Assembly: GCA_937920275.1 (NCBI GenBank)
Contig: CALGVD010000072.1
Location: forward strand, 1-38,723
Source: an uncultured Pseudomonadota bacterium
GTDB taxonomy: Bacteria > Pseudomonadota > Gammaproteobacteria > Steroidobacterales > Steroidobacteraceae
Length of the DNA: 38,723 nt
Direction of reading: 5' to 3'
Shown here: piece after piece, positions 8,623 to 18,465 of the stretch
Layout: every line of letters begins with the position of its first letter
How positions within the stretch are numbered: position 1 is the first letter of the stretch
Notes under the pieces: model-generated
What the model was told of the DNA's origin: nothing
Seen by the model: only the letters and a program-made list of their open reading frames with translations
The model's database searches: none
Made by a program: the position numbers and the translations under genes

Positions 8623-10290
8623 ATGCGGACCCCCCTCCTAAGGCTTGCCGCCCTCGCTCTTTGCACGCTCGCGCTCAGCGCTTGCGCGAGCCTGTCCGAC
8701 CCCGCCACCGCCTCGCGTGGCCTCGAACCCGCCAAGCCCGCACCGCCCGCGCCGCCCACTGCCGCCACCGCCGTGTTGCGCGCGCCGCCCTCCTACCCCG
8801 GCGGCAAAACCGCCGCGACCGCGCCCACCGGTCCTGCGCCCTCGACCCTGATCCGCACCGACGCGGCAGGCAACCCCTACGCCGATCTCATGGACCGCAT
8901 CCGGGCGGGCTTCCAACTCGAGGACGAAGACCGCACCGCGATCGACAACCAGACGCTCTGGAACGCCCGCAACCCGGCGTACCTCGATCGCGTGTTCGGG
9001 CGCGCTGCGCTCTACATGCACTACATCGTCGAGGAGATCGACAAGCGCGGCATGCCGATGGAGCTCGCGCTGCTGCCGGTCGTCGAGAGCGCCTTCGAGC
9101 CCTTCGCCTACTCGAGCGCTCGCGCCTCGGGGCTCTGGCAGTTCATCCCCGGCACCGGCAACCGCTTCGGCTTGCCCCAGACTTGGTGGTACGACGGGCG
9201 ACGCGATGTCGTCGAGTCGACGCGCGCGGCGCTCGATTACCTGCAATACCTGAACGACGAGTTCCAGGGCAACTGGCTGCTCGCCATCGCCGGCTACAAC
9301 TGCGGCGAAGGCTGCGTCGGCCGCGCCGTGCGCAACAACCTCGCCGCCGGTAAGCCGATCACCTTCTGGGACCTGAAGCTGCCCGCCGAGACTCGCGCCT
9401 ATGTGCCGAAGCTCTTGGCGATGAAGCGCGTGGTGCGCGACACCGCCTTGCTCGGCCTCGAGTTCAGCCCGATCCCGAACGAGGCGTACTTCACGCGGGT
9501 CGACATCGACCACCAGATCGACCTGAAGCTTGCCGCCGAACTTGCGGGTGTGACCACGGATGAACTCTTCGAACTGAACCCCGCGTTCCACCGCTGGGCG
9601 ACGCCGCCGCAGGGGCCGCATTCTTTGTTGCTGCCGATCGACTCCGCGGAACTCTTCCGCCAGAACCTCGCGCAGTTCACGCCCGATGAACTCATGCGCG
9701 TGACGCACCACATCGTCGCCCCGGGCGAGACGCTCGCCGGGCTCGCAGCACGCTATAAGACCACCGACATGACGCTGCGGATGCTCAACGGCCTCTCCAG
9801 CAGCGCCCTCATCCCGGGCGCCGACCTGCGCGTGCCGAACGGCAGCTCGGAGTTACCCGCGAAGGTGCTGCGCGCCGCCGCCCGCGTCGATGGCCCAGCG
9901 CCGGCGATACGCACGGCCCGGCCGCAGGTGCATGTGGTGCGCCGCGGCGAGTCCTTTTGGAGCATCGCGCAGCGCAACAACATCGATGTCAACACGCTGA
10001 TGCGCCTGAACGGCAAGCGACCGGGGCAGACCCTCATGCCGGGCGAGCGTCTGGTCGTCGCTAACGCAGCGACTTCGGGCAGCCGCAACAACCGCGCCGG
10101 GCGCAACAACCCGGTGGAGAGCGGCAGCGTGCAGCGCGTGACCCACACCGTGCGCAGCGGCGACACCCTCTCGAGCATCGCGCGCCGCTATGGCGTGACC
10201 GCCGGGCAGATCGCCGCCTGGAACGACATCAAGGTGGCCGGGGTGTTGCGTCCCGGCCAAAAACTCGCCATCCGCACACGACGGAGCTGA
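8623..10290 (+). CDS. mltD: Membrane-bound lytic murein transglycosylase D (lipoprotein)
   Basis: 555 residues. A lipoprotein signal ends at Leu-Ser-Ala-Cys with Cys21, followed by a long Pro/Ala-rich linker. The SLT domain (about 110-290) carries the catalytic Glu155 in [14 protein letters not shown] and the [10 protein letters not shown] block. Three LysM peptidoglycan-binding repeats follow at about 361-404, 435-479 and 506-550. It cleaves glycan strands to 1,6-anhydro-muropeptides in the periplasm. E. coli MltD usually has two LysM repeats, so three is a mild variation. Start ATG 8623. It is followed after 1 bp by fabI. Confidence 0.95.
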   Translation: MRTPLLRLAALALCTLALSACASLSDPATASRGLEPAKPAPPAPPTAATAVLRAPPSYPGGKTAATAPTGPAPSTLIRTDAAGNPYADLMDRIRAGFQLEDEDRTAIDNQTLWNARNPAYLDRVFGRAALYMHYIVEEIDKRGMPMELALLPVVESAFEPFAYSSARASGLWQFIPGTGNRFGLPQTWWYDGRRDVVESTRAALDYLQYLNDEFQGNWLLAIAGYNCGEGCVGRAVRNNLAAGKPITFWDLKLPAETRAYVPKLLAMKRVVRDTALLGLEFSPIPNEAYFTRVDIDHQIDLKLAAELAGVTTDELFELNPAFHRWATPPQGPHSLLLPIDSAELFRQNLAQFTPDELMRVTHHIVAPGETLAGLAARYKTTDMTLRMLNGLSSSALIPGADLRVPNGSSELPAKVLRAAARVDGPAPAIRTARPQVHVVRRGESFWSIAQRNNIDVNTLMRLNGKRPGQTLMPGERLVVANAATSGSRNNRAGRNNPVESGSVQRVTHTVRSGDTLSSIARRYGVTAGQIAAWNDIKVAGVLRPGQKLAIRTRRS

Positions 10291-10291
10291 T

Positions 10292-11086
10292 ATGGGATTT
10301 TTGGCAGGCAAGCGCGCGCTGATCGTCGGCGTCGCGACCGACCGCTCCATCGCCTGGGGCATCGCCGAAGCGATGCATCGTGAGGGCGCCGAGCTCGCCT
10401 TCACCTACGCCAACGATCGGCTCAAAGATCGCGTCGAGCCGCTCGCGGCCTCCATCGGCTCGGACATCGTGCTGCCGCTCGATGTCACCTCAGACACCCA
10501 GATCGACGCCGCCTTCGCCGCGCTCGGCGAGCGGTGGGACGGGCTCGACATCCTGGTGCACGCGGTCGCCTTCGCACCACGCGAAGCGCTCGCCGGCGGC
10601 TTCACCGCAAGCACCTCGCGCGAGGCCTTCGCGATCGCGCATGACGTCTCGAGCTACAGCCTCACCGCCCTCGCCCGCGGCGCCCTGCCGCTGATGCAGG
10701 GTCGGGCGGCCTCGATCCTGACGCTCTCCTACCTCGGCGCCGTGCGCGCGATCCCGAGCTACAACGTGATGGGCCTTGCGAAGGCGAGCCTCGAGGCCAA
10801 TGTGCGCTTCCTGGCGGCGGACCTCGGTCCGCAAGGCATCCGCGTGAACGGCATCTCGGCGGGGCCGATCAAGACCCTCGCCGCCGCCGGGATCGGTGGC
10901 TTCCGCAAGATGCTCTCGAGGGTGGCGGAGGTGGCGCCGTTGCGGCGCAATGTCACCCAGCAGGATGTGGGCAACGCCGCGGCGTTCCTGAGCTCAGACC
11001 TCGCAGCCGGCATCACCGGCGAGATCGTCTATGTCGACGGCGGCTTCAACACCGTCGGCATGAGCTTCCCCGAGGCTGGCGAGTAA
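10292..11086 (+). CDS. fabI: Enoyl-[acyl-carrier-protein] reductase (NADH)
   Basis: 264 residues; last reductive step of type II fatty-acid elongation. The divergent SDR nucleotide motif reads [13 protein letters not shown] at 10-22, and the FabI Tyr-(Xaa)6-Lys catalytic pair is seen in [10 protein letters not shown]. The C-terminal [11 protein letters not shown] is also typical. It begins 1 bp after mltD stops, with a GGAG Shine-Dalgarno at 10283-10286 inside the mltD end, so the two are cotranscribed. It converges on ppiD with only 5 bp between stops and no hairpin terminator there. Confidence 0.95.
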   Translation: MGFLAGKRALIVGVATDRSIAWGIAEAMHREGAELAFTYANDRLKDRVEPLAASIGSDIVLPLDVTSDTQIDAAFAALGERWDGLDILVHAVAFAPREALAGGFTASTSREAFAIAHDVSSYSLTALARGALPLMQGRAASILTLSYLGAVRAIPSYNVMGLAKASLEANVRFLAADLGPQGIRVNGISAGPIKTLAAAGIGGFRKMLSRVAEVAPLRRNVTQQDVGNAAAFLSSDLAAGITGEIVYVDGGFNTVGMSFPEAGE

Positions 11087-11091
11087 CGCCC

Positions 11092-12978
11092 TTACTGGAA
11101 GGCGCGCGGGTTCTTCTCGACCTTCGCGCTGCTGCGCAATTCCTCGATATACGCACCGACCGCCGCCTGACCCTGCCCGGCGGTGATCTGCTGCACGCGG
11201 AAGCTGCGCAACTGCGCATCGCCCGCGCTCGGCATGCTGCGGCTCTGGGTGAAGGTGACGATCGCGTACCCGCCCTCCGGCAGCGGCACGGCCCGCGTGA
11301 CGGGCTTGCCCCGCACAGGGCGCGGGAATTCGAAGAGTGCGCTGCGCACCGTCGAGGGCAGCGCCGGGTCGCGACGGTCGACGAAGCGGGCCGGTTCCGC
11401 GACCACGCCGAGCGCACGCACGGCGTTGTCGAAGGTCGCCGCGCTGTCCACGCGGGCTGCAGCCCCCTCAGCCGCCGCGCGGGCAGCCGCCGTGGCACGC
11501 TCGCGCTGCACCGCCGCCACGACCTCGCCACGCAGGCTGGCGAGCGGCGGGATGGCCGCCTTGGTGTGGCTTGCGACCTTCACCACCACGAACCGGTCGT
11601 CGCCGAGCGCGATCGGCGCGCTGATCAGGCGCTGACCCAGCAGCTTGTCGCCGAACACCGCCGCTTCAAGCGCCGGGTCCGTGCCGAGCGGCGCGCCGCC
11701 CGTACCGCGCAGGAACACCGGCACCACGCCGGTCGCGAGGCCCAGATCCTTGGCGATGGCGGCGAGATCCGCACCCGGCTGCTCGGCCCGGCGCTGCGCC
11801 TGCTCCTGCTGCTCACCGAAGCGGTCGGCGGCGCGGTCGCGGCGCAGTTCCTGCTCGAGATCCGCACGGACCTCGGCGAAGGCGCGGGTGCCGCCCCCCT
11901 CGATGCCCTCGAGACGGATGAGGTGGAAGCCGAAGTCGGTCTTGATGGGACCGCGGGTTTCGCCCTGCGCCATGGCGAAGAGCGCATCGGCGAAGGGCTT
12001 CACGAACGCGTTGCGGTCCGAGAAGCCGAGGTCACCGCCGCCCTCGGCAGAACCGGTGTCCGTCGAGAGCGTGCGCGCGAGGGTCGCGAAGTCCTCGCCC
12101 GCCTTCAGACGCGCGAGCGCGGCGTTGGCGTCGGCTTCGGTCGCGAGCAGGATGTGGCGCGCCCGACGGCGCTCCGGCGCGATGTAGCGGTCCTTGTTCT
12201 CGGCATAAAAGGCCTGCAGATCATCTTCGGTGACCGTGATGCCGGCCTCGATCTGCGCGAGCGACCCTTCGGCGTACTGCAGGCTCACCGACTCCGGCGT
12301 CTCGAAGGACTTGCCGTTCTTGGCGTACCAGGCCGCGAGCGCTGCCTCGTCCGGCACCGCCGAGCTGCGGAAACGATCGACAGGCAGCAGCGCGACGCGA
12401 ACCTCGCGCTGCTCATCCTCGAGGGCGAGCCGCCGCCCGATCTCGGTGGGGGTCAGGAACTCCGAGACGCCGATGGCGCGCTCGAGCTCCGCGTTCTGCA
12501 GGCTGGTGCGGATGTCGGCGCGGAATTTCTCGGGGGTGATGCCGATCTGCGCGAGCCGGGCGAGCGCCAGCGTCTCGCTGTACTGGCCGTCGACCTGGAA
12601 GGCGGGCTCCGAGAGGATCTCCTGCTGGACCCGCGCCTCACTCACCCGATAGCCGCCGTCCTGACTGCGATCGCCGACGAGCCGCGCCCGGATGAGGCGC
12701 TCCAGCACCCCCTCCTGCAGCTCCGCACGCACATCGTCCGGGATATCGGTGCCGAACTGCTGCTGCCACTGCGACTGCTGATTGCGCCAGACATCGTTCG
12801 CTTCCTGCAGCGGGACCTGCTTGCCGTTCACCTTGGCCGCCCAGGTCTGGGCGCCGAGGAAGTCCATGCTGACCATGCCCGTCGCACCCCAGAACGCGAA
12901 GATGAGCGCGAGGGGGACTAGGATGAGCCAGGGCAGGATTGACTTGCCCTTGAGGGAATCGCCGATTTTCTGGAGCAT
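11092..12978 (-). CDS. ppiD: SurA/PpiD-type periplasmic peptidyl-prolyl isomerase chaperone
   Basis: 628 residues, like PpiD (623 in E. coli). One N-terminal membrane anchor (about 15-35) is followed by a SurA-N-like chaperone region with VNGKQVP, then a parvulin domain at about 272-358 (RARHILL, GGDLGFSDR, FGFHLIRL) and a second large C-terminal chaperone lobe. It helps secreted proteins fold at the periplasmic face of the Sec translocon. ATG at 12978 has six C directly upstream and no Shine-Dalgarno; a TAGAAT hexamer precedes those six bases (see findings). Confidence 0.93.
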   Translation of the reverse strand: MLQKIGDSLKGKSILPWLILVPLALIFAFWGATGMVSMDFLGAQTWAAKVNGKQVPLQEANDVWRNQQSQWQQQFGTDIPDDVRAELQEGVLERLIRARLVGDRSQDGGYRVSEARVQQEILSEPAFQVDGQYSETLALARLAQIGITPEKFRADIRTSLQNAELERAIGVSEFLTPTEIGRRLALEDEQREVRVALLPVDRFRSSAVPDEAALAAWYAKNGKSFETPESVSLQYAEGSLAQIEAGITVTEDDLQAFYAENKDRYIAPERRRARHILLATEADANAALARLKAGEDFATLARTLSTDTGSAEGGGDLGFSDRNAFVKPFADALFAMAQGETRGPIKTDFGFHLIRLEGIEGGGTRAFAEVRADLEQELRRDRAADRFGEQQEQAQRRAEQPGADLAAIAKDLGLATGVVPVFLRGTGGAPLGTDPALEAAVFGDKLLGQRLISAPIALGDDRFVVVKVASHTKAAIPPLASLRGEVVAAVQRERATAAARAAAEGAAARVDSAATFDNAVRALGVVAEPARFVDRRDPALPSTVRSALFEFPRPVRGKPVTRAVPLPEGGYAIVTFTQSRSMPSAGDAQLRSFRVQQITAGQGQAAVGAYIEELRSSAKVEKNPRAFQ

Positions 12979-12990
12979 GGGGGGATTCTA
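12979..12990 (-). promoter_or_regulatory. Candidate -10 box of ppiD (possible leaderless start)
   Basis: TAGAAT on the minus strand (complement of 12985-12990) matches TATAAT at five of six positions and is separated from the ppiD ATG by exactly six bases, all C. A start point about 6-7 nt after the -10 box would fall on or next to the A of the ATG. The -35 region is poor (TTTTGG at 17 nt). Confidence 0.4.
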
Positions 12991-13028
12991 ACCTAAGCGA
13001 TGCCGACCCAAAACGTCAGCCGCGAACC

Positions 13029-13964
13029 TTACTGCGAAACGCTTGAGCGATACCAGTCGTAGGTATCCCTAATCCCATCCTCCAACCGGATGCGAGGCTT
13101 CCAACCCAACGAACTCAACCTTGTCACGTCAAGCAGCTTTCGGGGCGTTCCGTCGGGCTTGCTCCGATCGAAGACTACAGACCCCTGAAAGCCGACGATC
13201 CGACCGACGAGGGTGGCTAGTTCGGAGATGGAGACATCCTCCCCACAACCGACGTTGATCAAAGGCTCGTCATCGTACGACTGCATCAGGTGGAAACACG
13301 CATCCGCCAGATCATCGACGTGGAGAAACTCGCGGCGCGGCGCTCCGGTGCCCCAGATCTCCACCTGATCCGCGCCGGCAACCTTCGCCTCATGGAATTT
13401 CCGGATGAGGGCGGGCAGCACATGAGACGTCTTCAGATCGAAGTTGTCGCCTGGACCATAAAGGTTGGTCGGCATGATGGAAATGGCATTGAACCCGTGC
13501 TGCCGACGATAGGCCTCGCACATCTTCAGCCCCGCTATCTTGGCAATCGCGTACCACTGGTTGGTGGGCTCGAGAGCGCCGGTGAGCAGTGCCTCCTCGC
13601 GGATGGGCTGTTCGGCGAACTTCGGGTAGATACAACTGCTACCGAGGAACAGGAGCTTGCGGACACCGAATCGGTAGGCGGCGTCTATGACATTGGTCTG
13701 GATAACCAAGTTGTCCCTGAGGAAATCCGCCGGGAACTGATCGTTGGCGAGGATCCCACCGACCTTGGCTGCCGCCAGCAGAACATGATCCGGACGCTCT
13801 CGCCCGAAGAACGCATCCACCGCGCCTTTGTCGGTCAGGTCCAACTCCGACCGGCGCCTCAGCAACAAACTACCGATGCCCGCGGCAGTCCAACGACGTA
13901 CCAATGCTGAGCCGACGAGACCCGCATGGCCCGCCACGAAAATGCGAGGGGTCGACGACGACAT
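13029..13964 (-). CDS. fcl: GDP-L-fucose synthase
   Basis: 311 residues; epimerises and reduces GDP-4-keto-6-deoxy-mannose to GDP-L-fucose with NADPH. Nucleotide motif [15 protein letters not shown] at the N-terminus, [16 protein letters not shown] around the catalytic serine, and the YxxxK pair in [17 protein letters not shown], all typical of Fcl/WcaG. The start ATG at 13964 is chosen because family similarity begins there; the open frame further upstream overlaps gmd. It begins 8 bp after the gmd stop, forming a gmd-fcl pair. Base composition is visibly less GC-rich than ppiD beside it. Confidence 0.95.
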   Translation of the reverse strand: MSSSTPRIFVAGHAGLVGSALVRRWTAAGIGSLLLRRRSELDLTDKGAVDAFFGRERPDHVLLAAAKVGGILANDQFPADFLRDNLVIQTNVIDAAYRFGVRKLLFLGSSCIYPKFAEQPIREEALLTGALEPTNQWYAIAKIAGLKMCEAYRRQHGFNAISIMPTNLYGPGDNFDLKTSHVLPALIRKFHEAKVAGADQVEIWGTGAPRREFLHVDDLADACFHLMQSYDDEPLINVGCGEDVSISELATLVGRIVGFQGSVVFDRSKPDGTPRKLLDVTRLSSLGWKPRIRLEDGIRDTYDWYRSSVSQ

Positions 13965-13972
13965 GGCGCGGC

Positions 13973-15061
13973 CTACTCCCGGCGTAGGTAGGTCCGGAAG
14001 CCTTCCCGAGCCATCAAAGCGTCCCGCTTGGCGTTCCCCCAGTCGGCATCGACCATCTCCTCGACAAGCTGCTCGAAAGAAATCTTTGGAACCCACCCGA
14101 GTTTAGCTTTCGCCTTACTTGCATCTCCGAGCAGCGTCTCGACCTCCGTGGGCCTGAAGTATCGCGGATCGACTTTCACCACAACTCGACCGTCGCGCTG
14201 GTCTACACCCTGTTCATCAACACCTTCACCGCGCCAAGCTATCGGCATACCTAGGCGGATACCCACCCGTTCGACAAACTCGCGAACGGAGTACTGCTTG
14301 CCGGTGGCGATGACAAAATCCTCCGGACGATCCTGCTGCAGCATGAGCCACTGAGCCTCGACGTAATCTTTTGCATGACCCCAATCCCGCAATGAATCGA
14401 GATTGCCGAGGTACAGCACATCATCGAGACCCTCGCGGATCCTCGACATTCCTCGCGTGATCTTTCGCGTCACGAAGGTCTCACCGCGTAACGGCGACTC
14501 GTGATTGAAAAGTATTCCATTGCACGCAAACATGTCGTACGCCTCACGGTAGTTGACCGTGATCCAGTAAGCGTAGACCTTCGCCGCGCCGTAGGGCGAC
14601 CGGGGATAGAAAGGGGTGGTCTCCCTCTGCGGGATCTCCTGAACCTTCCCGAACATCTCGGAGGTGGATGCCTGATAGAAGCGGGTCTTATCTACCAAAC
14701 CGAGAATCCGGATGGCCTCCAGCATCCTGAGGGTGCCCAGTGCATCGGAATTGGCGGTGTACTCCGGAGTCTCGAAGGACACTGCGACATGGCTCTGCGC
14801 GGCCAGGTTATAGACCTCGTCCGGGCGCACTTGCTGCATGATGCGGATGAGATTTGTGGCGTCAGTCAGGTCACCGTAGTGCAGGTGAAGCCGGACACCC
14901 GGTCGATGGGGGTCGTCGTAGAGGTGGTCGATGCGATCGGTGTTGAACAACGATGAACGGCGCTTGATTCCGTGAACGTCGTATCCCTTTCCTAACAGGA
15001 ACTCGGCGAGATACGCCCCGTCTTGTCCCGTGATTCCCGTGATTAACGCTATCTTACTCAT
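13973..15061 (-). CDS. gmd: GDP-mannose 4,6-dehydratase
   Basis: 362 residues; converts GDP-D-mannose to GDP-4-keto-6-deoxy-D-mannose. Typical Gmd features: [17 protein letters not shown] at the N-terminus, [15 protein letters not shown], the STSEMFG block with the active-site Ser/Glu, [10 protein letters not shown] with the YxxxK pair, and [16 protein letters not shown]. Together with fcl it makes GDP-L-fucose; the mannose-side genes (manA/manB/manC) are not in the window. The ATG at 15061 has no Shine-Dalgarno, but a perfect TATAAT lies 6 nt upstream. Confidence 0.96.
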   Translation of the reverse strand: MSKIALITGITGQDGAYLAEFLLGKGYDVHGIKRRSSLFNTDRIDHLYDDPHRPGVRLHLHYGDLTDATNLIRIMQQVRPDEVYNLAAQSHVAVSFETPEYTANSDALGTLRMLEAIRILGLVDKTRFYQASTSEMFGKVQEIPQRETTPFYPRSPYGAAKVYAYWITVNYREAYDMFACNGILFNHESPLRGETFVTRKITRGMSRIREGLDDVLYLGNLDSLRDWGHAKDYVEAQWLMLQQDRPEDFVIATGKQYSVREFVERVGIRLGMPIAWRGEGVDEQGVDQRDGRVVVKVDPRYFRPTEVETLLGDASKAKAKLGWVPKISFEQLVEEMVDADWGNAKRDALMAREGFRTYLRRE

Positions 15062-15073
15062 TAGAGAATTATA
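15062..15073 (-). promoter_or_regulatory. Candidate -10 box of gmd-fcl (possible leaderless start)
   Basis: A perfect TATAAT on the minus strand (complement of 15068-15073) is followed by six bases and then the gmd ATG, so the expected transcription start would be at the ATG itself. No ribosome-binding site is visible. The -35 region about 17 nt upstream is TGGTAG, a weak match. Confidence 0.5.
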
Positions 15074-15174
15074 GCGGCAGAATGTCAGGCCTACCAGCCC
15101 ACAATGCTGTTAGCCGGTGGGCGCTTGTGATATCGTTTTCTACGGTTTTTGTGCAGTAAATTTCGAGGTCAGTC

Positions 15175-16041
15175 GTGGCACCGTTCATCAAATCACTGCT
15201 CTGGCACCATGCGCCGACCGGCATGCTCGCGAGACATTTCCGGCGAACATGGCACCGCCCGACTCCGACGTCATGGCCCGAACCAGGCAAAGCGATGCAG
15301 GGACAGTCCTGTTTGGCGGGACGCGACCTTCGCGTTTACTCGCAGAACGGCGAGGACGGTATCATCCGCTTCCTGATGGAGCATGTGGCCAGTCCCGCGA
15401 AGACGTTCGTTGAGTTCGGTTTCGGCCTGCGGGAGAACAACTGCCTTCGTCTAGTTCTTCAGGAAGGTTACTCCGGGCTCTACCTGGACGGCTTCGAACC
15501 CTCGGTTCGGGTGTTCAATGAATGCGCGAGGCAGCACGGCATTAAGGGTGTCTCGGCGTCGGTTGAATACCTCACCATTGATAATATCAACACGACCATC
15601 GCGAAGCACGGGTTCGATCGCGAGGTGGACATCTATTCGATCGATGTCGATGGCGTGGACTATTGGCTTTGGGAGGCGTCCACGGCAATCAACCCTCGGC
15701 TCGTCATCATCGAGTGCAACACCTCTTTCGGCCCGGATGCGTCCGTGACCGTCCCTTATGAAGCTAGTTTCGATCGAAATAGCAAAGGTGCCAACGGCCA
15801 TTACCACGGCGCCTCGATCAGTGCGCTCAGCAAGCTGGCGCTCCGGAAGGGCTACGCCTTGCTCGGATGCGACAGTTTCGGAGCAAACGCATTCTTCTTA
15901 AGGCGGGATCTCCTCGACGAGACGCTCTACGAGATATCCGCCGCCGAGGCGCACCGATGGAGCGGACATGTGGCCGCTGCGGGCGAGAACAGGCTGGTAC
16001 TGCGGGATACCCTGCTATCGATGCCGTTGATCACCATCTGA
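15175..16041 (+). CDS. FkbM-like methyltransferase-fold protein of a polysaccharide locus
   Basis: 288 residues. Family-type blocks: YSQNGEDGIIRFL (about 60), a SAM-motif-like FVEFGFGLRENN, LDGFEPS, then DIYSIDVDGVDYWLWEA and a later FGANAFFLRRD. These match proteins related to FkbM methyltransferases that are common in polysaccharide loci, but the canonical glycine-rich motif is weak and real methyl transfer is unproven. The GTG start at 15175 has GAGGT at 15165-15169, five bases upstream; an ATG start is not available near that site. It is the only plus-strand gene between 12.9 and 35.8 kb, divergent from gmd and convergent with the PIG-L gene 49 bp away. Confidence 0.65.
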   Translation: MAPFIKSLLWHHAPTGMLARHFRRTWHRPTPTSWPEPGKAMQGQSCLAGRDLRVYSQNGEDGIIRFLMEHVASPAKTFVEFGFGLRENNCLRLVLQEGYSGLYLDGFEPSVRVFNECARQHGIKGVSASVEYLTIDNINTTIAKHGFDREVDIYSIDVDGVDYWLWEASTAINPRLVIIECNTSFGPDASVTVPYEASFDRNSKGANGHYHGASISALSKLALRKGYALLGCDSFGANAFFLRRDLLDETLYEISAAEAHRWSGHVAAAGENRLVLRDTLLSMPLITI

Positions 16042-16090
16042 AAATACCCTTCGAGTCTCGGTGGCGTCCCACATCCTCGACGTGCAACCG

Positions 16091-16762
16091 TCATATGACG
16101 ATACGGACAGTCTTGAACGCCTCTGCGTGTTCACATCCGTTCTGGCTACCCCGGAACCGTGCTAAGGCAGAACATGCGTCAATGGAGCGCGATGGCGCCT
16201 CGTTGACTTGAGATGCGTAAGCGGCAAGCGCTTGCCTCTTGGTCTCCATGTGCTCGGAAATGTCGACGAACACTTCCGGGATGAACGCCGGCTCGATCCC
16301 TGGGGCGTTCCAATGGGTCTCAGATAGCGTCTCATAGGCCAGCACGACCCTAGGTGCCGCGGCATGAACCGGGCGGCATGCGACAACCGCGGAGTCGAAG
16401 ATGATCCTGTGATCAATGTGCCGATCAGGGAAGGGGATGAGGACCCATTCGGGATTGGTCTGACGGATGAACCTCGACACCTTTCCGTTGAGCTCGGCCA
16501 CCGGGACGGCGTTCACCAGCGTAGCTGGTATCTCCAGAAACTCGTAGTGCGCCACCCCGAGTATGTCGAACGCTCTGATAGCCTCCCCACGCGTGACCTC
16601 AAACATGCTCGGCGCGTAGAGCGGCGGAAGATGCCCGCTAACGATGAGAACCGATACCTCCGACCCGTCGGCCGCCATCCGGGCGATAGTGCCGCCCGCG
16701 CCGAGCGTCTCGTCATCCGGATGCGGTGCGATGACCGTGATGCGACGCGGCTTGAAGCTCAT
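16091..16762 (-). CDS. PIG-L/LmbE-family zinc-dependent N-deacetylase
   Basis: 223 residues. The zinc-binding signature is complete: PHPDDE at 13-18 and HIDH at 115-118, with FPDR just before it. The family removes acetyl groups from N-acetyl sugars or related conjugates (GlcNAc-PI, mycothiol precursors, LPS sugars). Here it is the last gene of the leftward cluster, overlapping the C-methyltransferase stop by 4 bp (ATGA), which suggests it acts on the same sugar or on the finished lipid-linked unit. No signal peptide, so cytoplasmic. Confidence 0.87.
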   Translation of the reverse strand: MSFKPRRITVIAPHPDDETLGAGGTIARMAADGSEVSVLIVSGHLPPLYAPSMFEVTRGEAIRAFDILGVAHYEFLEIPATLVNAVPVAELNGKVSRFIRQTNPEWVLIPFPDRHIDHRIIFDSAVVACRPVHAAAPRVVLAYETLSETHWNAPGIEPAFIPEVFVDISEHMETKRQALAAYASQVNEAPSRSIDACSALARFRGSQNGCEHAEAFKTVRIVI

Positions 16763-18018
16763 AACACCCCCACTTCAAGGTCAGGCAGCGGGACGACATA
16801 CTCAATCGGCCAATCCACCACCATGCGCAACCTCGAAAGGATGTCATCAGAAAAATTCCAAGCGAAGATCAGAACCACCTCTGGGCGCCGACGCCGTAGT
16901 TCCTCGGGCTCGAAGATCGCTATTCCCGTACCCGGTGTAAAACGCCCGCGCTTAAGGGGGTTGTCCTCAACCATGAACGCCACATGCGTCGCATCCAACC
17001 CGGCCACCCTCATGAGCAAGGTCGCCTTGGTCGGCACGCCATACCCGACCACCGTTAGTCCCCGCTCTGCGCGCACTTTGACCGCTTCGCCAAACCGGCT
17101 CATCCGCTGCCGTATCAGAGTGGACCACTCTTGAAGCCTCACCGGGTCGCGGAGGATTGAGCATCCTTCCTCCTCAAGGAAAGCCGCCGCGCCCGCTGAG
17201 AGATCGCCCTTACCGGTCTTGCGCAGCAGCAACCGCAACGAGCCGCCTTGGACCGGCACGACGCTGAGATCGATGACATCGAAGCCGATGCTGCGGAGGT
17301 GCCTGACCAGCGGCGCGGCATGGTGGTAGTCGAGATGTTCGTGGTAGATGGTGTCGAAGCAGCCCTTCTCGAGAACTTCGCGGAAATAGCCCACCTCAAA
17401 AGCAAAGAATCCGCCTTCCTTGAGCAGGGAATGAATCCTTCGGAAGGTCGCCGAGAGATCGTCGACGTGCGCCAGAACATTGTGGCTGGTGACGAAATCG
17501 GCTTGGCCGAAACGGTCGACAATCTCCTCGACGGCGACATCGTCGAAAAACCGGTTCAAAGTATCGATTCCTGCGGAATTCGCCAGCGCGGCCGGCATGC
17601 TCGCGGGATCGACCCCGCAAACATTGAACCCCGATTTCTTGAAGGCCGCGAGGCACGTGCCATCGTTAGATCCGACATCGACCACGAGCGCCCCTCCGGG
17701 TAGGTCGCATGTCTTCGCCGCCCACGCTGCATATTCCGCGAAGTGGCGAACGAAGCTCGCTCCGACCCCGCTGAGGTAGGTGTAGTTGGTGGCGTACAAC
17801 AATTCCGGAGCCACCGCGTGCGCCAATTGGAAATGACCGCAATCAGGGCAACGGTTGACCGCCAAAGGGTACGAAGCCGCATCCTTCGCCGCCGTCGCGT
17901 CCTCCCGAAGATCGTTGCCTAGAGGCAGATGCCCGAAGTCCAGGTAACTCTCAAGCGCACCGCACCCGCAGAGACGGCAGGTTCCTATCTCGCGGAAACT
18001 CTCATCACCCGTTCGCAT
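16759..18018 (-). CDS. Sugar C-methyltransferase (TylCIII/NovU type, three-domain)
   Basis: 419 residues. An N-terminal zinc-finger domain has Cys14, Cys17, Cys57 and Cys60; the SAM motif VDVGSNDG lies at 113-120; the C-terminal Rossmann-like half includes VVGYGVPTKATLL and MVEDNPLKRGRFTPGTGI. This domain order is that of NDP-hexose 3-C-methyltransferases, which make branched deoxysugars, and of related enzymes in polysaccharide loci. The ATG at 18018 overlaps the cupin gene by 14 bp. Together with the cupin and the Gfo/Idh reductase upstream it forms a plausible branched-sugar module. The exact carbon methylated cannot be read from sequence. Confidence 0.85.
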   Translation of the reverse strand: MRTGDESFREIGTCRLCGCGALESYLDFGHLPLGNDLREDATAAKDAASYPLAVNRCPDCGHFQLAHAVAPELLYATNYTYLSGVGASFVRHFAEYAAWAAKTCDLPGGALVVDVGSNDGTCLAAFKKSGFNVCGVDPASMPAALANSAGIDTLNRFFDDVAVEEIVDRFGQADFVTSHNVLAHVDDLSATFRRIHSLLKEGGFFAFEVGYFREVLEKGCFDTIYHEHLDYHHAAPLVRHLRSIGFDVIDLSVVPVQGGSLRLLLRKTGKGDLSAGAAAFLEEEGCSILRDPVRLQEWSTLIRQRMSRFGEAVKVRAERGLTVVGYGVPTKATLLMRVAGLDATHVAFMVEDNPLKRGRFTPGTGIAIFEPEELRRRRPEVVLIFAWNFSDDILSRLRMVVDWPIEYVVPLPDLEVGVL

Positions 18019-18436
18019 ACTTGGCGAGCATCTCTTGAAGGTTGGCCGGGTTGACGAAATCGACGCGCACCGTATCCGCCTCGTAGGTAGCCTGATCGCG
18101 CGGGTACTTACTGCTGACGATGAGCTTGGTACGGACAGGGAAGTAAGTCGTGTGCACTTCGTTGTCCGGAGTGAAGATATTGTCGCCCGCACGCACCTTC
18201 AGATACTGCACTTCGCCGGTGTCGATGTCCTTGTAGAAGTAATCAATCTCCCCCTCGAGGACGTACATGAAGTGGAAGTCCCGGTGGTGGTAGTGATTGG
18301 AGCGGATAGAGCCCGGATTGCAGGTGATGATGGAGACGTTCTGGATGGTCTCATCGACGATGGACACAATCTCCCCACGACCGTCCGAGTCACGCTGGAT
18401 GTTCGGGAAGAGCGTCGATTTCCTCGGCAGCGGCAT
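18005..18436 (-). CDS. Single-domain cupin, probable sugar-modifying or sugar-sensing protein
   Basis: 143 residues. One cupin barrel with metal-ligand candidates His48, His50, and His95 (SNHYHH and PDNEVHTTYFP). Small cupins next to C-methyltransferases in polysaccharide loci are often annotated as WxcM-like or dTDP-4-keto-sugar isomerases/epimerases, but no catalytic signature of RmlC is seen here. The start at ATG 18436 is supported by GGAG (complement of 18443-18446) six bases upstream; the in-frame TTG ten codons earlier is less likely. It follows an 88-bp gap with a candidate promoter. Confidence 0.7.
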   Translation of the reverse strand: MPLPRKSTLFPNIQRDSDGRGEIVSIVDETIQNVSIITCNPGSIRSNHYHHRDFHFMYVLEGEIDYFYKDIDTGEVQYLKVRAGDNIFTPDNEVHTTYFPVRTKLIVSSKYPRDQATYEADTVRVDFVNPANLQEMLAKYANG

Positions 18437-18465
18437 AGCGTGCTCCAAATGGCGAAATAAAGACA

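Noticed and set aside
11566-12921. 451-codon plus-strand frame opposite ppiD
   Set aside because: Antisense to an intact PpiD; composition is that of a complementary GC-rich frame.
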